In this document: positions 13,741 through 13,742 of the stretch, in pieces
Layout of the letters: every line of letters begins with the position of its first letter
Numbering within the stretch: the stretch's first letter is position 1
Assembly: GCA_027070385.1 (NCBI GenBank)
Contig: JALXDW010000382.1
Location: 1-13,742, forward strand
Reading direction: 5' to 3'
Length of the DNA: 13,742 bases
From: Chromatiales bacterium
GTDB lineage: Bacteria; Pseudomonadota; Gammaproteobacteria; UBA6429; Thiohalophilaceae
Notes under the pieces: model-generated
Databases searched by the model: none
What the model was told of the DNA's origin: nothing
Seen by the model: only the letters and a program-made list of their open reading frames with translations
Made by a program: the position numbers and the translations under genes

Positions 13741-13742
13741 TT

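Overview
The window is AT-rich DNA, by eye roughly two thirds A+T. It is densely packed with genes that look like those of a low-G+C gammaproteobacterium. TusB/C/D-like, YibF-like and YbfB/YjiJ-like proteins and an OprO/P-type porin with a signal peptide all point to a Gram-negative, possibly Enterobacterales, host. The genus cannot be read from the sequence. No rRNA, tRNA, CRISPR array or complete insertion sequence was seen.

Layout. (1) Positions 7390 down to 5 on the minus strand form one tightly spaced ten-ORF operon: a YbfB/YjiJ-type MFS transporter, an outer-membrane porin, a degenerate HAD-fold protein, a FAD/NAD(P) oxidoreductase with an extra N-terminal beta-rich domain, two half-permeases, a TusD/DsrE-, TusC/DsrF- and TusB/DsrH-like triad, and a thioredoxin-like [2Fe-2S] ferredoxin. 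It runs to the left window edge and may continue. (2) Positions 7672 to 10529 on the plus strand are divergent from it: an asparaginyl-tRNA-synthetase-like ligase, a haem-oxygenase-like di-iron oxidase with a full ligand set, and a MOSC-domain protein. (3) A LysR-type regulator (10510-11358, minus) is divergent from a YibF-like glutathione transferase and a further DsrE-family protein (11468-12446, plus). (4) Positions 12447 to 13132 hold no convincing gene, only hairpins and a terminator. (5) A small ribbon-helix-helix protein follows (13133-13381) with its own promoter and terminator. (6) Positions 13441 to 13742 look like a structured leader with two mini-ORFs, ending in AGGAGG just before the right edge. 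The gene it would serve lies outside.

Working model (inference). Regions 1 to 3 together look like an undescribed small-molecule pathway. The AsnRS-like enzyme would activate an amino or other carboxylic acid with ATP. The di-iron oxidase and the flavoenzyme would oxidise the intermediate, with the ferredoxin as a plausible electron donor. The Tus/DsrEFH-like proteins, possibly with the MOSC and second DsrE proteins, would carry or deliver sulfur. The porin, the MFS protein and the split permease would move substrate or product across the two membranes. The LysR protein is the obvious candidate regulator. No NRPS or PKS module is visible. The product cannot be named from this sequence.
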